From positions 465,001 to 525,000 of the forward strand of contig JACVTC010000032.1 in NCBI GenBank assembly GCA_016946835.1: 60,000 bases of DNA, given 5' to 3'. The notes under the pieces are model-generated. The model was not told where the DNA came from. It did not search any database and saw only the letters and a list, made by a program, of their open reading frames with translations. The translations under genes and the position numbers were made by a program. The stretch is from Neocallimastix lanati (nom. inval.). Taxonomy: Eukaryota; Neocallimastigomycota; Neocallimastigomycetes; Neocallimastigales; Neocallimastigaceae. Below, piece by piece: positions 22,610 to 34,628 of this stretch (the stretch's first letter is position 1; each line of letters starts with the position of its first letter).

Positions 22610-24166
22610 ATGGCTACTGTTTCTGTAAAGGAATTATTAGAAACCGTCAGTACAGAAGATGGTCTTACTGCTGAAGAATTATTTGACAGAAAGGCTTCTG
22701 TTGGTATGACTTACAATGATTTCCTTATTTTACCAGGTTACATTGATTTTCCAGCTGAAGCAGCTAAATGTGAAACTCACATTACAAGAAACTATAAGAT
22801 TAAAACTCCATTTGTATCAAGTCCTATGGATACAGTCACAGAAACTGATATGGCTATTAGTATGGCTTTAATGGGTGGTTTAGGTGTAATTCATCACAAT
22901 TGTACTATTGAAAAGCAAGCTGATATGGTAAGAAAGGTTAAAAAATTTGAAAATGGTTTCATTCTTGATCCTTTATGTATGAGTCCAGACAATGTTGTTG
23001 AAGATGTTATCAACACTAAAATAAAGTACGGTTTTTGCGGTATTCCAATTACTGAAACTGGTAAGATGAAGTCTAAGCTTTTAGGTATTGTTACTTCACG
23101 TGATATTGATTTCCTTCAAAATAAGGATGATCTTAAGATTAAGCTTAGAGATGTTATGACTACTGATTTAGTTACCGCTAAGGATGGTATTTCTTTACAT
23201 GAAGCTAACGAAATTTTAAGAAAATCTAAGAAGGGAAAATTATTAATTGTTGATGATGATTACCGTCTTGTTGCTTTACTTGCACGTTCTGATCTTATTA
23301 AGACTCGTGATTTCCCAAACGCTTCTACTGTTCATAAGAGTAACCAATTATTATGTGCTGCTGCCATTAGTACCCACCCTGAAGACAAAAAAAGAGTTGC
23401 TGCTTTAGTTGAAGCTGGTTTAGATATTGTCGTTATTGATAGTAGTCAAGGTAATTCTTCCTTCCAAATTGATATGATAAAGTTCATTAAGGAAAACTAC
23501 CCACATATTGATATTATTGGTGGTAATGTTGTTACAAAGGAACAAGCTCTTAACCTTATTAAGGCTGGTGTTGATGGTCTTAGAATTGGTATGGGTAGTG
23601 GTAGTATTTGTATTACTCAAGAAGTTATGGCTTGTGGTCGTCCACAAGGTACTGCTGTTTACCGTGTCTGTCAATTAGCTCGTCAATTTGGTGTTCCATG
23701 TATTGCTGATGGTGGTATTCAAAATGTTGGTCATATTGTTAAGGCTCTTGCCCTTGGTGCTAGTGGTGTTATGATGGGTGGACTTTTAGCTGGTACTACT
23801 GAATCTCCAGGAGAATACTTCTACCATGAAGGTAAGAAGTTAAAGCGTTACCGTGGTATGGGTAGTTTAGATGCTATGGATTCTGGAGGTGCTGCTAGTA
23901 AGCGTTACTACTCTGAAGGTGATAGAATTAAAGTTGCTCAAGGTGTATCTGGTTCTGTTGTTGACCGTGGTAGTGTTAAGAAGTTCTTAGAATACCTTGA
24001 ACTTGGTCTTAAGCATTCTATGCAAGATATTGGTGTTAGATCATTAAAGGAACTCTGGGATAAAGTTAATGATGGTACTGTTCGTTTTGAAAAGAGAACT
24101 AGTAGTGCTCAAATTGAAGGTGGTGTTCACGGTCTTTATTCATACGAAAAGAGACTCTACCAATAA
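22610..24166 (+). CDS. IMD: Inosine-5'-monophosphate dehydrogenase
   Basis: Complete 518-residue IMPDH, close to the usual length of fungal and animal enzymes. It oxidises IMP to XMP with NAD+, the rate-limiting step of guanine nucleotide synthesis, in the cytosol as a tetramer or octamer. The N-terminal half of the barrel starts near residue 28 with [12 protein letters not shown]. Two CBS domains lie at about residues 115-235 ([32 protein letters not shown]). The catalytic loop [11 protein letters not shown] places the active cysteine at about residue 334. VDSSQGNS-like (here VIDSSQGNS) and [20 protein letters not shown] phosphate-binding segments follow, then the flap with [11 protein letters not shown]. 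There are no introns. Codons favour GGT, GCT, GTT and AAG more than neighbouring genes do, consistent with high expression. Upstream DNA is A/T homopolymers only. Confidence 0.98.
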   Translation: MATVSVKELLETVSTEDGLTAEELFDRKASVGMTYNDFLILPGYIDFPAEAAKCETHITRNYKIKTPFVSSPMDTVTETDMAISMALMGGLGVIHHNCTIEKQADMVRKVKKFENGFILDPLCMSPDNVVEDVINTKIKYGFCGIPITETGKMKSKLLGIVTSRDIDFLQNKDDLKIKLRDVMTTDLVTAKDGISLHEANEILRKSKKGKLLIVDDDYRLVALLARSDLIKTRDFPNASTVHKSNQLLCAAAISTHPEDKKRVAALVEAGLDIVVIDSSQGNSSFQIDMIKFIKENYPHIDIIGGNVVTKEQALNLIKAGVDGLRIGMGSGSICITQEVMACGRPQGTAVYRVCQLARQFGVPCIADGGIQNVGHIVKALALGASGVMMGGLLAGTTESPGEYFYHEGKKLKRYRGMGSLDAMDSGGAASKRYYSEGDRIKVAQGVSGSVVDRGSVKKFLEYLELGLKHSMQDIGVRSLKELWDKVNDGTVRFEKRTSSAQIEGGVHGLYSYEKRLYQ

Positions 24167-24583
24167 ATTAATTAAAAAAATTTTTTTTCTATATATATTA
24201 TATTTTTAGAAGTAGATACTTTAAAGAAAAAAAAAAAAAAAAAGATAGATAGAAAATAAAAATTAAAAAAAAAAAAAAAAAAAAAAATTTACAATATTTA
24301 AATAATAGGGAATTATTAATTTAATTTATATAAATTTTATTTAATCATCGGTAAATAATTTATTTTTTAATCATTAAATTTGATAACAAAATAAAAGTAG
24401 TAATAAGAATAATAATATAATAAAAAATTATTATTATTTTTTTTTTTTTTTCTATAATCCTAAAAAATTTCATACTATTTATTTAAAATATATTATAATA
24501 AAAATAAAAAAAATTAAAAAAAAAAAAAAAAAAAAGTTTAAAAAAATTTTAAAAAAAAAATAATAAAGCATCAATCAAAAAAG

Positions 24584-24621
<38 letters not shown>

Positions 24622-24742
24622 AAGAAGTTTTGTTTTAAATAAGTTTTATTATGGATTTTAATATCTTTCTCTTTTTCTTTTTTATTTATTAATTTATTTA
24701 TATATTTATTTTTAGTTTATTTATTTATATATATATTTATAT

Positions 24743-24837
<95 letters not shown>

Positions 24838-24854
24838 TATGTAATTATTTTTTT
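24167..24854. other. 3' flank of IMP dehydrogenase with TTTA microsatellite
   Basis: Poly-A runs (for example 24225-24243, 24266-24287 and 24590-24619) and a TTTA tetranucleotide array at about 24717-24838. No coding sequence is visible. Confidence 0.8.
24717..24838. repeat. (TTTA)n microsatellite
   Basis: About 25 TTTA tetranucleotides with minor interruptions at the left end, abutting retroelement copy A. Confidence 0.95.
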
Positions 24855-25359
24855 AATGGTGGCAACCTAACAAATGATAATGTTAATAGTAATAATGATA
24901 ATAGTAATATGATAATAGTAATGATAGTAATAGTAAAAATAGTTATAGTAATAATAATAAGTTCTGATTCTGATAGTAGTACCGAAGTATATAATATTAA
25001 TAATATTAACAATAGAAATAATATTGTTAATAATAGTAGAAAAGGTGATAGTGAAAATAAGAATTATTAATATGAGTAATAGAGAAAATTATAATATCGT
25101 TACTTCTAATTTAGTGAATAGTTCAATTGGTGTAGTAATTTTCTGAATAATAATAATGAGTGTGAATTGAGAATACCTCCTCTTTCAGCTGTCTGTGCCA
25201 TATCTCAATTACGATGTTTTTAGAAAATGGAAAAAAAAAAAAATTCATCATGTATTATTAATCATCTCACTAATAATATTCCTACTATGTCACATTATTC
25301 ATGGACTAAAGAATCAAGGACTTTGGATAAAGAAATTAAATGGTAAGAAAACAAGTGAA

Positions 25360-25395
<36 letters not shown>

Positions 25396-25429
25396 TATTG
25401 GGAAAGAGATGTCTTCAAATCCTTAAAAG

Positions 25430-25487
<58 letters not shown>

Positions 25488-25716
25488 CAATTATTTACAA
25501 GAAGAATGATTTTGGATTTATTTCCGAAATGAAAAACTTAACATTTTCAATATCCCAAGTATCAGTTGGGATTCTTTTGGATTTCTCGAATTAGGTGTGG
25601 TTTTTAAAAATTTGACCTTAGTATTTCCATTTAAAAGAAAAATAAGAAAAATAGTCTCAGAAGATTTCCCCTAAATGTTGCCCATGTTATGGTGATAGTG
25701 TACCTAGCTTTTCAAT

Positions 25717-25717
<1 letters not shown>
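24855..25717 (+). mobile_element. Degenerate LINE-type retrotransposon, copy A
   Basis: Decayed plus-strand C-terminal region of a non-LTR retrotransposon polyprotein. GGCAACCTAACAAATGATA at 24862 is nearly identical to the minus strand of copy B near 26465, and is followed by Asn/Ser-coding AT triplets. In broken frames come PPLSAVCAISQLRCF near 25180, SWTKESRTL near 25300 (copy B has LTKESRTF), FYWERDV near 25393 (copy B has FYWKRDM) and SPKCCPCYGDSVPSFS at about 25665-25712, a zinc-binding CCPC cluster. Two long A-runs (about 25363-25391 and 25432-25486) interrupt it. It ends abruptly at TCAATG followed by a 38-T run, where copy B appears to be inserted. The order of the segments suggests a rearranged copy. 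Confidence 0.75.
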
Positions 25718-25758
<41 letters not shown>

Positions 25759-26880
25759 GGCAGCAAACTTGTTTCATCTTTATTAATTAAATATTTGAAA
25801 AAAAATACATGTAATAAAAAGAAAAAAAAAAAAAAAAAAAGATAAAAAAAAATAAACAAAACAAAAAAAACACAAAATAAAAATAAAATAAAATAAAATA
25901 ATGGTATAAAACATTCTAGTTTCATTTAATTAATATCTGTAAGACTTCACAAGGGCATTATTATACTGAAGTATAATAATTAATTTTGACTTCGCTATGT
26001 TAATCATAATTTTAAGATACGAAATTATGATCTTCATTGGTTGCGCTAGCCCTGCTGGCCTGTCTTACTGTTTCTTCAGCATTGACGCTCTTGGTAGTAG
26101 TAGTAGTACGATTCGATTTGAACCTATTGGACAAAGACCATTGCTGGCCAATAGCAATAGGTATAATCGATTGAAAAAGTGCCGCAGTAACCACCAAGAA
26201 TGGAATATCAGAATAAGCACCTGATTTCATCTGACACTTAAATAGATCCTTCCATTCCCTTGTACTGTTATTAATACTTCTGCCTCCAAGAAGGAAATTA
26301 AACACTTTTTCACACACACTAGAATCAGCATACACATTATTTTCAATACTATTACCAATATTACTATAACTATTATTACTATTACTATTATTACTATTAT
26401 TATAATTACTATTACTATTATTACTGTTGCTATTATCATTATTACTATTAACAATATCATTTGTTAGGTTGCCACGGTTAAAAGCATTATATAAAAATAA
26501 AATTTTATCATTAACTTTACTACGAATATGATTGAAAAATGGACAATCAATAAATCAATGCCTTATCTATTGTTTATTAGTTTTACAACAGGGACAAAAA
26601 TTAGGACACATTTGATCTATTATTTTTACAGCTTTGGCAATTCTAGCATCTAATCTATACCCGCTTCGTGCTCTCAATAGCCAATAGAAACCATATGAAA
26701 GATCAGGATATTCATAATAAAATTTTATAAATTTTGATGTTTCTTCGAATTTGTTTTTGTCATAAAATTCAGCTTTAATAGAATGGATTTTCATATCTCT
26801 TTTCCAATAAAAATCCTTGATTTTATTATCGTTATTACCTCTTTTCTCTAGTTTACGTTTAAAAGTTCTACTTTCTTTCG
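25718..26880 (-). mobile_element. LINE-type retrotransposon, 5'-truncated copy B
   Basis: Minus-strand non-LTR element, the least decayed copy. Its 3' end abuts T38 on the plus strand (25718-25755), read here as its poly(A) tail. Coding segments in order: LTKESRTFKRKLEK, DFYWKRDMKIHSIKAEFYD, YDLSYGFYWLLR-like (PDLSYGFYWLLRARSGYRLD), a zinc cluster MCPNFCPCCKTNKQ near 26580, then after a stop or frameshift FNRGNLTNDIVNSNNDNSNS, Ser/Asn repeats, FNFLLGGRSINNSTREWKDL and a C-terminus ending near 26012. A 6-bp TCAATG lies at both edges (25712-25717 and 26881-26886), a candidate target-site duplication. The element is 5' truncated: no reverse transcriptase core is present. It would be non-autonomous. 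Confidence 0.8.
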
Positions 26881-26886
26881 TCAATG

Positions 26887-26940
26887 TAGTATCCAATGAT
26901 CCAATGAATAAAAGGTTATTAATAAATAAATAAATAAATA

Positions 26941-26972
<32 letters not shown>

Positions 26973-27413
26973 ATTTATATATAAAAGAAAAAAATAATTA
27001 AAAAGAAAAAAAAAAAATAAAAAAAAAATTACAATATAATTCAAAATAATAGATAATAGCAAATTAATAATAAATAATAGAAAACAATAAAAAGACAATT
27101 TTATTTATAATTTTTCTTTTTTATATTATAAAGGTTTTTATTAAAATTTTATATAATTTAAATGAATATAAAAAAAATATATATTATAATATATATTTTA
27201 TATATATCATTTAATAATTATACATTATTAAATTATATTATTAAAAAGCATTATTTGAGTACACAATCTTCTAAATAAGATAAAACAGATAAAAAAATAA
27301 AATAGTCTTATATATTATAATGAAAAAAGAAATTATGTTATATTAATATTATTCTTTCTTCTTACATATATATTATATATACTAAATTTAAGATATTATG
27401 ATAATAAACAAAA

Positions 27414-27460
<47 letters not shown>

Positions 27461-27647
27461 TTAATAATATATTTTTTATTAAATTTGATTTTTTTTTTTT
27501 TTTTTTTTTAATTAATAAATTAAAAAATTTTTATACTCGTCTAAATTATTACTTATTGATTGATTTAATTGTCATAAAAAGATTTAAAGAAAAATATAAA
27601 ATATAATTTAATATATATATATATTTTAAACATTTTTTTTATTTATT
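26887..27647. other. Intergenic AT-rich DNA
   Basis: TAAA and TA microsatellites (26919-26985), poly-A (27420-27453) and poly-T (27489-27510) runs. No gene is visible. It lies beyond the stop codon of the deacetylase. Confidence 0.75.
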
Positions 27648-28600
27648 TTAATTTGGGAAACCTTCACCATTAGATCTATAGACACTATGACCAATACAAG
27701 TTTCCATATTAACACCCTTTAAACCTTTACTTTTTAAAAATTCAATTTCCTTTTTAACTAAGGTTAATAATTTGTCCTTAGTAATGCCTTGATAGTAACT
27801 GTGGTTAAGAATAATTGGTCTGTCACTAGTTTTTAATCCTTCTTTAATGAAATTAAGAATGGTATTAACATTACCTTTGTTACTCCAATCTTCAGTATCA
27901 ACATACCAAAGAATACCATAACTATAACCGTAATTCTTTAATGCATTAACAACATTTTGATTATCTGAACCAGCCATAAATGGTGGACGAATAGATTTTG
28001 GACGTTTACCGATGATAGCATAAATTTCATCTTCTAACTTTTTTAATTCAGAACGTATTCCAGATGAATTAAGAGTAGTTAAATCTTTATGAGACCAAGT
28101 ATGACTTAAAACATTGTGACCTTCATTATACATACGCTTAATAACATTTCTAACCTTAGAAGATGTAATATCTGACATGTTATTACCATTGATAAAGAAT
28201 GTTGCTTTAATACCTTCCTTTTTTAATAAATTTAATAAAGCTTCATCGTAATCATAAACACCATCATCAAAGGTGAGAGCATAATTTTTAGCATTTTTAC
28301 ATTCTCTATACCAAGTGAAGGAAGAAGAAGAATGGGAACTAGTATTCTTACTACTGACAGAGGTTTCTCTAGAGCTGGAGGAAGAACTATTAATATAAAC
28401 CTTTTGACCGATTTGAAGTTTGTTACAATTAATACCAGAATTTAACTTTCTAAAAGAACTTTCTGAAAGACCATAGGTAGTCCAAATTTTATAACAAGTT
28501 TCACCACTTTTAACAGTGTGATAATTTTTACTAGAAGAACTTCCAGAAGATAATGAAACGCAAACCTTGTCACCCTTTTTTAATTTATTACAATTAATAC

Positions 28601-28657
<57 letters not shown>

Positions 28658-28979
28658 TAATAATAATATTTATAATTTATATTAAAAGTTAATTTTATAT
28701 TTAATATTCTTTTGATACAATTAAAAAAAAAAAAAAAAAAAAGTTACTGAATATATAATTTTTATTCATTAGTACTACCAAAAACTAACCTGAATTTAAA
28801 GATTTAAATTGTTTTTCACTAAGACCATATTTTTTCCAAATTTTGTAACAAGTATCACCACTTTGAATCTTATATGTTTTTGAACAAGAACGTTTGTTAA
28901 GTTTTGACTTTATTGGTAAAGCACTAGCCAAATAAATACTTAATAGAGCAAATATAAAAGAAAAATACTTTGAATTCAT
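27648..28979 (-). CDS. Secreted LysM-LysM-NodB polysaccharide (chitin) deacetylase
   Basis: Two exons, 28790-28979 and 27648-28600, joined in phase after codon 63 plus one base (G|GT), give 380 residues. Residues 1-20 form a signal peptide (FSFIFALLSIYLASA), followed by a KR site. Two LysM chitin-binding repeats, each with TCYKIW..YGLSE and LNSGINCNKL, occupy about 34-78 and 89-133. A Ser-rich linker leads to a NodB/CE4 domain. Its motifs are TFDDG (172-176), HTWSH (metal histidines), RPPF, DTEDW and LNHS, all in the usual order, so the enzyme should be active and use a divalent metal to remove N-acetyl groups from chitin or chitooligosaccharides. It probably acts in the cell wall or outside the cell. 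The intron splits LysM 1, just before INCNKL, and consists largely of A/T homopolymers. No GPI signal is seen. Confidence 0.93.
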
Positions 28980-29956
28980 CTTTAAACTATATTTACTATA
29001 TTTTATATGTAAGAATGAAAATATATCAAAATTATTAATATTAAAATTATTTTATTTATTATTTTTTTTTTTATTTTCATTATTACTATTATTATTATTA
29101 TTTATTATTATTATTATTATATCCAAATTCATAAATAACTTTATCAATTAATAACAATATATATCAAATAAATGGAATATCAAACTCTTTTTTTTATTAA
29201 TAAAGTTTCTAAAAATAAATATTACATTAATACTCACTTTATTAAATATATAATTATTTATTCTGAATATGATATTACAATATTTTATCCTTTTTTAATA
29301 CACAATTTATAAATATTATTTAGAAATAGATATAATAAATTACTAAAATTACTAATATTAAAAAAAAAAAAAAAAAAAGAAAGAAAGAAAATCAAGAAAA
29401 ATAGGAATATGTTTCATTTATATATATTTTTTTTTAGTAAATACATTTTACGAATTAACAATTTTAATTAAATTAACTAAAAAAAAAAAAAAAAGGAATA
29501 TATAATAATATATATTGGAATATAAATTATATAATAAAATTAATTTATTTAAATATATTAATTATCAATTTAATTTATGATTGAAAAAATATAATAATAA
29601 ACAATTAAGAATAAAACAAACATAATTTATAGTTAATACATATAAATACATAATTATCAATTTATAATTATTTTCATTATAATATATTATTATCTATTAT
29701 TTTACTACTACTACTACTATTCCTACTATTATTTATTATTATTACTACTATTATCTATTTTATCTATTATTATTACTACTGTTATTATAAATATCATTAA
29801 TATTATTTATATTATTACAATTATGAATTATTATTAAATTACAATAAATAATTTTCCATAATTTATAATATTCCTATTAATTTTTATTCCTAGAAAATCC
29901 TATATATCAAATATATATATATATATATGATATATATATATTTATAATATAAATAC

Positions 29957-29996
<40 letters not shown>

Positions 29997-31620
29997 ATAA
30001 TAAATAAAAAATATTATGAAAAAAAAAAAAAAAATTACATAATCAAAAATAAGCATATCAAAATCATCAATTATTGCTAATTTTAATATATTGTGAATAA
30101 TAAAATAAATAAATAAAATAAATAAAAATATATATCTATATATATATATTTGTACTACATAAAATAGTAATAAAAACAGTTTGGATGTTAATTATATCTA
30201 TATATATTCATGATATTTTTATTTAATTCATATTTCATATTTTTCTTATATCCAATAAATTCTTTTTATATTTTTATATTTAAAATACTAATAAATAATA
30301 CTAATAATAATAATAATAATAATAAATACTAATAAATAATTATGTTCGTATAATAAATAAAATACTCTAGCTTTAGAACTTGGAAAGCTTTATCTTTATT
30401 TCTTTAGAAGATAGAATAAATACATCAACCTTTTTTTTTTTTTAATTTATATATATTTTTTGTAATTAACAACTATTTAACTATTTGAAAAAAAAAAAAA
30501 AAAAAAAAAAAAATTCTGCAAATAATATCTCTAATTATATTAATTAAAATTATTTAATTAAAATATACTTATATTTATATATGATATATATGATCTTAGT
30601 AAATATATATAATACTTCAAAAATAAGTAAATATAGATAAAATTGATTAAAGCATTTTATTTTACGTAGACTATTTCATGTATTCCATTCACTTATTATA
30701 ATAATAGATTATACTGTAATATATAAAATGATTTATTTTTTGAGTGTCTTTATATAAATTTTATATATAAATTTTATATATTTATATATATATTATTACA
30801 TAGAGTAAAAATTAGTTAAGTAGAGTTTATTTAATGTTAAGAAATTTAAAATATCTATTAACAAATATATAATATAATATAATATATCAATTATTTTTTC
30901 TATTTTTTTAAATGCAACATTAGCATAAGAATATATTATAATTATTTTTATAACTATGCATTTTAATTTTAATATTATAAATATAATATAAATTCAACTA
31001 ATTCAACTATATAAATAAATAAAATAAAATAAAACTGCTTTATTTAAATAACTTCTTTTATTTGTACTATTATTGCTATTATCACATTTTGTAAACTTTT
31101 TTAATAAAAAGATATATTCTAGTCTAAAGTTTAATAAAATATTAAATTAAATTATATTAAATGCATTGTAATTATATATTAAATGTAAATAATATGTATC
31201 TATGTATCTAATAAAAGCCACAATTAAGTATAAAAACATGTAGTTTTGTTGGTACTTCAAATCTTTGTTAAACATTTATTTATATTCTATAAATAATAAA
31301 TTTGTATTAATAAACAATCTTTTAATACATTTAAATAAAATTTATTTTAATATATATTTAATTTATGAAAAATACATGAGTTTATATACAAATTGAGGCT
31401 TGTGCCAAATAGTATGATATTTATTACGATGAAATTAAATAATGAAGAAAATAAGGAAAAATATATTTTAAATGTAAATTTAACTTATTTCAATTATAAA
31501 AATAATATATGTCAAAATCTTTGTTTGATAACAACATCAATACATATTATGAATTATGTACGTTATTTTAAATATTAATTTTTTTTAAATAATAATAATT
31601 ATATATGATTTGTTGTGGTA

Positions 31621-31652
<32 letters not shown>

Positions 31653-33787
31653 TTTTTAAAAGGTATAATTTCGGAAAAAAATACAAATTGAATTAACCAC
31701 CATCGAAAATAGATAAATTAAATATTATTTGAAACTATTATCAATATACAATGATAAATATAAATATGGGAATCGATTATATTAAATAATAATGAAATAA
31801 TAATTAACTTACATTACATAAAATAACTACTACAATAAAATAATAATTGAATTTCAATAATTATCATTATATTCATCATCCTTTTTTTATTAATTATTAT
31901 TATTATTAACATAGATATTAATTATTAAACTAAAAAAAAAAATAATAATAATAATAATAATAATAAATTAAGGAAAAGAAAAAAGTAATTAAAAATTTTA
32001 CATATTAGATAATTATTATGAAATTTAATTTTTTTATAAAATTTTCTCCAAAAATTAAATTAAATAAAATAAAATAAAATAAAATAAAGAAAAAAAAAAT
32101 TGGTTTAAAAGAGATTTATCTATAGTTAAATCAAAGTTAATTTTGAAAATATAGTCATGATGAGTATATAATTAGTAAATAATATTCAAATAAGAATTCG
32201 TTGATTGAAAATTTTAACATTTAAAAAATTTTGTATTTCTTTTTTTTTTTTTTTTTTTAGTTTATTAATCTTAAAAAGTTTATTTTTATATATATGAAAC
32301 ATCAAATTTTTAAATACTCATATATATATAAATAAATAAATATATATAAATGCATCAATAACTAAATTCATAAATATATAATATAAATATATCAATGGGA
32401 GTAGTGCATTTCGAAAATTTTCATTTCGCAAAATTTTTTTAAAAAGTTAATAAATAAAAAAATTAATAATAAAATAAATAAATAATATATAATTTAAATA
32501 AATAAATAAATAAATTTAAAATTAAATAAAAAAAATATATATATATATATTAAATATACATTATATAATAATAAATAGATATTAGAATTAAAGCTTTAAA
32601 AAAATAAAATATTTTATCATACGTTTTAAACGTTTTATAATTATTTATAATATATATATATATTAATATTATTTTTTATATATAAAAAAATAAGTATTCA
32701 TAATTTAAAAGATGTTAAAGGATAATAATTTAAAATATAATTATTAAAATTAAAAATTATTATTAAAAAGATTAAAGAATAATATCTAAATAATTTAATA
32801 GATCATTTTTACACCTTTTAAGTCCTTGTACAGTATTTTAAAAAATCTTTAATTAAATTACTAATAAATTTTTTTAATAAAAGAAATATCTATAAATAAT
32901 CCAGTAAAAAAAAAAAAAAAAAAGAGAGAGTTAAAAGTAGCACAAAGTTAAGTAACACAAAGTTAGGATGATTTTAGGTGGTATCTATTTTTTTTATTTT
33001 GTTTTATTTTTTATTTTTTATTTTTTGTTTTTTATTATTAATTATAAAACTTTTTATTTTCATTCTTCGTTCTATTTTTTCATTTCTATTTGATTTATTA
33101 TTTTTTCATTATCAATCTTTTTATTTTTTATTAATAATTCTTTTTTTTTTTATTTCTATTTTATTTTTTATATTTTATTATCAATCTTTTTATTTTTTTT
33201 ATTATTTGGTCCTTTTTTTTTTATTATTATTATTTTTATTTTATTTTTTACTATTAATTATAAAACTTTTTATTTTTTATTATTATTAATAGTTCTTTTT
33301 ATTAGATTTATAATAATAATAAAATTTAATAATTTTATTATTATTATTAAAAATTATTAACTATTTTTTTTTTTTTTATACAATAAATAAAAATATAATG
33401 AAATAAAAAAAAAAATTTTTTTAATTATTTATAATTTATGAATTTTTTATTGATTAGCATATTATAATAAATTTATTATTAATTTATTTTATTATTTATT
33501 TATCTATTTATTAAAATATTGCGAAATGAACTCATAAATACATAATTAATTAAATATATAACTACATAAATATATAAATAAATACATAAATAATTAATTA
33601 AATGTATAAATAAAGTGTCTACCTAAAAAGAGAGAAAGAGATAATAAAGTTAAGAGGTTCTAACGAAAAAATATAATTATTATTACTTTATTAAATAATT
33701 TAATGAGTTATAGATAAAAAGATTGAATTTCTTATAAAGAAAAATAAAATTATATAAAATTATAAAAACCTTAAAAAATTTATGAAA

Positions 33788-33830
<43 letters not shown>

Positions 33831-34259
33831 ACCAAATATTACCTATTAATTATATAAATAGTTTTATATTAAATATGCTTCATATATACAAACGAATGAA
33901 TAAAAAAATAAAAAAAAAAATTGAATATTAAAATTTAATAATTAAAAGTTTATTTTTAGTTAAATATTTATATTTATCAATAGTTTTTTTTTTTTTTTTT
34001 TATTTTTTTATTAGTCCACTTTAATTTTCTTTCATTCTTATAATCAAATAATATTAACATTTAAGTTTTATTCTTTTTACTATGGATACAAATAAATAAT
34101 GATATAACATATTTTTTAATTCAAATATAATTTTTTTTTTTTTTAGAATTTTCTAAAACTTTCTAAAACTAATTTTATTTTTATTAAATTATTATAATAT
34201 AAATAGAGTTACATATATATAATAATATTTATTAATAAAGTAAATACTTTAGGATAATA
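28980..34259. other. Long gene-free AT-rich stretch
   Basis: Over 5 kb without a convincing gene. It contains homopolymers (poly-A near 29963-29994, 30487-30512 and 33789-33828), TTA/TAC triplet arrays (29690-29830), TA runs, and a T-rich stretch 32978-33300 whose apparent Phe/Leu-rich frame is a composition artefact. A 61-codon frame at 31393-31578 (+) has mildly coding-like composition but no homology that I recognise. The right part of the 28980-29100 segment must contain the deacetylase promoter. Confidence 0.7.
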
Positions 34260-34596
34260 CTGATTCCTTTTTTGTTGAGGTTCACTAATTCCTAATAGAC
34301 AATATAATTTTAAATGATTAAAGTCCCATAGGCATATTAATTTGTCATTGTTCTTCCCGAGACCAGTACTTGCCTCCAAATTTATTTAATGACAAAATTA
34401 CTATTTATCTAATTTTTTTTTTTTTTTCTTAGACAGGGAAGAGAATACACTTCCATAAATTTATTAATTTTATTATAAAAAATACATGTAAGTGAAAAGT
34501 ACATTTTAAATTAAAAATAAAAAATAAAAAAAAGCTTAAAAATACTATGTATTTCGGAAATTTGTACTATGTAGGAATTTTCCCTTCCTAACAAAT

Positions 34597-34628
<32 letters not shown>

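Noticed and set aside
23420-23674. Antisense frame inside IMP dehydrogenase
   Set aside because: A Thr/Asn-rich shadow of the strongly biased codons on the coding strand.
25195-25509. Lys-rich 104-codon frame
   Set aside because: It is made by poly-A runs inside decayed LINE copy A; only the TKESRT/FYWERD residues in mixed frames are meaningful.
31393-31578. A 61-codon frame with mixed residues
   Set aside because: No domain, no good start context and no splice neighbours; kept only as a remark in the gene-free stretch.
32978-33289. Phe/Leu/Ile-rich frame that might be taken for a membrane protein
   Set aside because: Composition artefact of a T-rich stretch; no splice partners and no family resemblance.
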